From Hyphomicrobiales bacterium (GTDB taxonomy: Bacteria; Pseudomonadota; Alphaproteobacteria; Rhizobiales; Beijerinckiaceae), in NCBI GenBank assembly GCA_947454055.1, contig CANGIS010000030.1, positions 1 through 34,143 on the forward strand: a DNA stretch of 34,143 nucleotides, written 5' to 3'. The notes under the pieces are model-generated. The model was given only the letters and a program-made list of their open reading frames with translations. It was not told the origin of the DNA and made no database searches. How positions within the stretch are numbered: the stretch's first letter is position 1; the number at the start of each line of letters is the position of its first letter. Position numbers and translations under genes: made by a program. Shown here in pieces: positions 31,952-34,143 of the stretch.

Positions 31952-33769
31952 ATGCTTACAAGCTCCCCCCTTCGCGCGGTTCCGCAACCTTCCGTGATCG
32001 TTAAGTCCTTTGCGGCAATCGCCTTTCCCCTTCTCGTGTTTATCGTGACCGGTTGCCCGGCAACGGCAAAATCCACCACCCATTCTACGCTTGCCCATCA
32101 GGTCGCGGTTCAAGAATGTCACGTTCCAAGGGATGAGTGCGACCATTCGGCTGAGTGTGTCGCTCCCGACAGGCTGGTGCGTTGCCCAAGCTCTGCCGGT
32201 CATGGATCGGTGGCCACCAAAGGCGACGGGCCGATGATCGGTCCCGTTCCGCATCCTCCTACGCCCAAGCCGGTCTCGACCGAGCGGGTACTGAACCAGA
32301 CGATATCGGTCACCTTCAATACTTTTGTGTCCTTTCCGGATTTGGCCAAGCCGCTCAAACAATGGCAAGATGGCGGACACCAGCGGACCGGCACGGCGAG
32401 CGCGCTGGCCGCCAATACGGCTTATGGCATTGGCGTCGGCGTGGCGACGAATGGCGTTCAGACGGCGGTTTCGATCGGGGCAGGCGTGACAGGTGCAGCC
32501 GTTTGGTCGGGCCGTTCCGGATCAAGTACAGGCGCGGTCGGCCAAGGCATCGGCATCGCGATGGCCATCGATACACCCTCTTCCGCGCTTGTTTCGACCG
32601 GCGGCACCGTGGTCAGCCAGTTCATTTCGATATCGGTCAATACCAATCTGGCCATATTCGGTGTCGGCTCGGCGTATGGTGTCGGAACGTTGGCAGCACT
32701 TCCTGGAGGCGGCGTTAGAACATCTGATCGGGTGACGATCGTGTCGACCGTATCGCTTCCGGCCGCTGGCAAGACCGCGTCGGTTGGAAATGCTGCTGCT
32801 CTGGTGACTGCCGCCACCTTGTCGGGTTCAACCACGCTCGCAGCCCAAACGAGCCCGAGCGGGTCGGCCACAGCAGTCGCGCAATCGGTCAACGCCAGCA
32901 AGGCGGCAGCCCTCGTCGTTTCGTCCGTTGATCCGGCGTCGGCTCCCATCGGGCCCACGATCATCCATCAGACCCTGATTATAACCTCCAACACCGTGAT
33001 CGGCGCCCCGCCAAAAAACGCTCTTGTCGCCAGCGCAACGTTATCCCAGACGCCTGATCAGCACGCTTCCGTATCCGGGCTGGGCATCGGCAGCGGCGGT
33101 GGACACGCCAATGTGGATGCTGCCGCCAATGGCGCGGGTAACGGATCGGCGCAGGCAACCGGTCCCTTGGCGTCGGCAGCGGGTGCCGACGGACAGGGCG
33201 TATCGGCTGCAGCAACCAATCTGGTCGATAAAACGGCTCCTACCGATCCCGGAACCCACCTTCAGGCGGTCACAATTGCCATAAATGATAAGGTTTCGGT
33301 CGGAAAAGGCCTCGGGCCTCAAAAGGCGTCCGGCCCGGTGCAAGCCAACACGCAATTGGTCGGGTCGACCGGTGTTGCAAGTGCCAACGCGTTCGGAAAT
33401 GCGGCCATGACAACACCGACGATGTCGGCAAATGGCGCTGGTTTGGCGGGATCTGTAGCGGCCAGCCTATCGCCCTCGACGGCCGGAGCGGGGGGCGCCG
33501 CTGTGGCTGCGGGTCAGGCGACACTTCAGTCCGGATTGATCGGATCCCCTGTCACGTCCTCTACCACCGGCTTGAATGCCGCGCAAACCATGGCCCAAAT
33601 CAACACCACGGGTCCGGCAAAGGCGGCTTCGAATGCCGGAGCGGCGGGGCAGGCGGTTGCCGCAACCCAAACGGGCCCCACACTCGCGGGTTCAGGGCAA
33701 TCCGGTCTGAAGGCATTAGCAGGCACCACCGGCGGGGTGTCGTCGCAAGCTGGCGTCACGGTTCATTGA
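31952..33769 (+). CDS. Exported Ala/Gly/Ser/Thr-rich protein with repeated beta-strand modules (third of three)
   Basis: 605 residues; ATG at 31952 has gagg seven bases upstream. The N-terminal hydrophobic stretch (about 17-40) ends Val-Thr-Gly-Cys35, which fits a lipobox, or alternatively a signal peptide ending Ala-Thr-Ala. Four Cys lie at 56, 63, 69 and 78, then none. Five alternating-hydrophobic segments recur at 115-128, 222-237, 259-269, 339-351 and 437-451 (core such as Gln-Thr-Ile-Ser-Val-Thr-Phe-Asn-Thr), each followed by a long Ala/Gly/Ser-rich stretch. Residues 460-605 are purely low complexity. It looks like a surface or matrix polymer, perhaps lipid anchored. No known family was recognised. 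Confidence 0.75.
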   Translation: MLTSSPLRAVPQPSVIVKSFAAIAFPLLVFIVTGCPATAKSTTHSTLAHQVAVQECHVPRDECDHSAECVAPDRLVRCPSSAGHGSVATKGDGPMIGPVPHPPTPKPVSTERVLNQTISVTFNTFVSFPDLAKPLKQWQDGGHQRTGTASALAANTAYGIGVGVATNGVQTAVSIGAGVTGAAVWSGRSGSSTGAVGQGIGIAMAIDTPSSALVSTGGTVVSQFISISVNTNLAIFGVGSAYGVGTLAALPGGGVRTSDRVTIVSTVSLPAAGKTASVGNAAALVTAATLSGSTTLAAQTSPSGSATAVAQSVNASKAAALVVSSVDPASAPIGPTIIHQTLIITSNTVIGAPPKNALVASATLSQTPDQHASVSGLGIGSGGGHANVDAAANGAGNGSAQATGPLASAAGADGQGVSAAATNLVDKTAPTDPGTHLQAVTIAINDKVSVGKGLGPQKASGPVQANTQLVGSTGVASANAFGNAAMTTPTMSANGAGLAGSVAASLSPSTAGAGGAAVAAGQATLQSGLIGSPVTSSTTGLNAAQTMAQINTTGPAKAASNAGAAGQAVAATQTGPTLAGSGQSGLKALAGTTGGVSSQAGVTVH

Positions 33770-33820
33770 TGGCTTTGGGCCGCTTGGCATAAAGTATTCG
33801 GCTGTGTTACCGTTAGACAC

Positions 33821-33856
33821 AACGACGCCTGCTCTGCGGGCGTCGTTTGCGTTTGT
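33821..33856 (+). terminator. Intrinsic terminator after the third Ala/Gly-rich gene
   Basis: aacgacgcc pairs with ggcgtcgtt around a 9-base loop, followed by a T-rich tract (tttgcgtttgt). It ends the Ala/Gly-rich gene group, about 50 bases after the stop. Confidence 0.7.
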
Positions 33857-33906
33857 AGGGTTGTCCATGTCGCGCTTTGAAACGCGCCGCCAGAGTGAAT
33901 TGATTC

Positions 33907-34143
33907 ATGTTTCGATTGATGCCGTTGATGATTGGGCTGCTGGTCATGGGTTTGGTCGGTTCGACCGAATTGCGGGCCGATTCTGCTGATCCCTTGCCCA
34001 AGATTGATGATCTCATTCGATCCAATCAGTTCGGCGAGGCGGTCAAATTGACGCGGCAAGCTGCGGAAGCGGAGAATATCGAGAGCGAATTTCGGCTCGC
34101 AATCTTCTACTGGCATGGTGTGGGAGTAGCCCAAAACTATCTG
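33907..34143 (+). CDS. Exported Sel1-repeat-like protein, N-terminal part (runs off the end)
   Basis: The first 79 residues are visible and the frame is open to the window edge. A signal peptide covers about residues 1-24 (core Met-Ile-Gly-Leu-Leu-Val-Met-Gly-Leu-Val-Gly). Then comes a helical segment and Glu-Phe-Arg-Leu-Ala-Ile-Phe-Tyr-Trp-His-Gly-Val-Gly-Val-Ala-Gln-Asn-Tyr-Leu, which is the consensus second helix and turn of a Sel1 (TPR-like) repeat. Such periplasmic proteins mediate protein-protein contacts. The ATG at 33907 has only a weak agagtga site upstream; other in-frame starts exist. It follows a terminator, so it need not belong to the gene group before it. Confidence 0.75.
   Translation, partial: MFRLMPLMIGLLVMGLVGSTELRADSADPLPKIDDLIRSNQFGEAVKLTRQAAEAENIESEFRLAIFYWHGVGVAQNYL

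Noticed and set aside
32458-32964. A 168-residue minus-strand frame
   Set aside because: It is antisense to the 605-residue exported protein in a low-complexity Ala/Gly/Thr region, which leaves all frames open by composition.
1-34143. tRNA, rRNA, transposase, integrase or phage genes
   Set aside because: I looked for their typical motifs and found none.

Overview
The window (about 34 kb, moderately high GC) looks like a chromosomal segment of an alphaproteobacterium. Pointers are an Omp25/31-type outer-membrane barrel, a DUF-like family of small DGDGDD proteins, a NiCoT cobalt/nickel permease behind a cobalamin riboswitch, duplicated Kup potassium transporters and a Gly-rich autotransporter. 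I cannot name genus or order with confidence. No rRNA, tRNA, insertion sequence, phage gene or CRISPR array was seen.

Layout: 1-2.6 kb holds the tail of a membrane protein (PepSY-associated type), a very small DGDGDD protein, a one-heme cytochrome c, an exported protein of unknown function and an Omp25-like porin. 2.8-6.7 kb has a PaaK-like adenylate-forming enzyme facing a pair of minus-strand genes: a two-domain glycosyltransferase and a Cys-rich YkgJ-like protein. 7-10 kb is one 1003-residue autotransporter whose passenger is a Gly-Gly-X expansion resembling PGRS proteins. 10.2-15.5 kb is a run of minus-strand metabolic and transport genes: inositol-monophosphatase family enzyme, Mak-like fructokinase, ArsC-type reductase, AzlD, AzlC and a Na/phosphate cotransporter with a PhoU-like tail.

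15.6-23 kb is dominated by envelope and export functions, again all on the minus strand: a two-gene ABC-2 exporter, UppP (undecaprenyl-diphosphate recycling), the riboswitch-controlled NiCoT permease, and a MacAB-like three-gene operon (membrane fusion protein, FtsX-type permease, LolD-type ATPase) joined by overlapping stop and start codons. A divergent gene at 23.1 kb encodes a short-chain dehydrogenase fold protein that lacks the usual Tyr/Lys pair.

24-29.6 kb is a potassium neighbourhood: two convergent kup genes only 7 bp apart at their 3' ends, a cold-shock protein, and a six-helix voltage-gated-type potassium channel. The second kup is broken by one extra base in a run of nine A (T on the coding strand).

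29.6-34.1 kb is the most unusual part. A Rap1a/Tai-like small exported protein and an intensely AT-rich non-coding block precede three consecutive exported Ala/Gly/Ser-rich proteins (205, 198 and 605 residues) that match no family I recognise, each followed by a strong inverted repeat. A Sel1-like exported protein begins after them and runs off the end. This exported low-complexity cluster is the best candidate for an undescribed system here.
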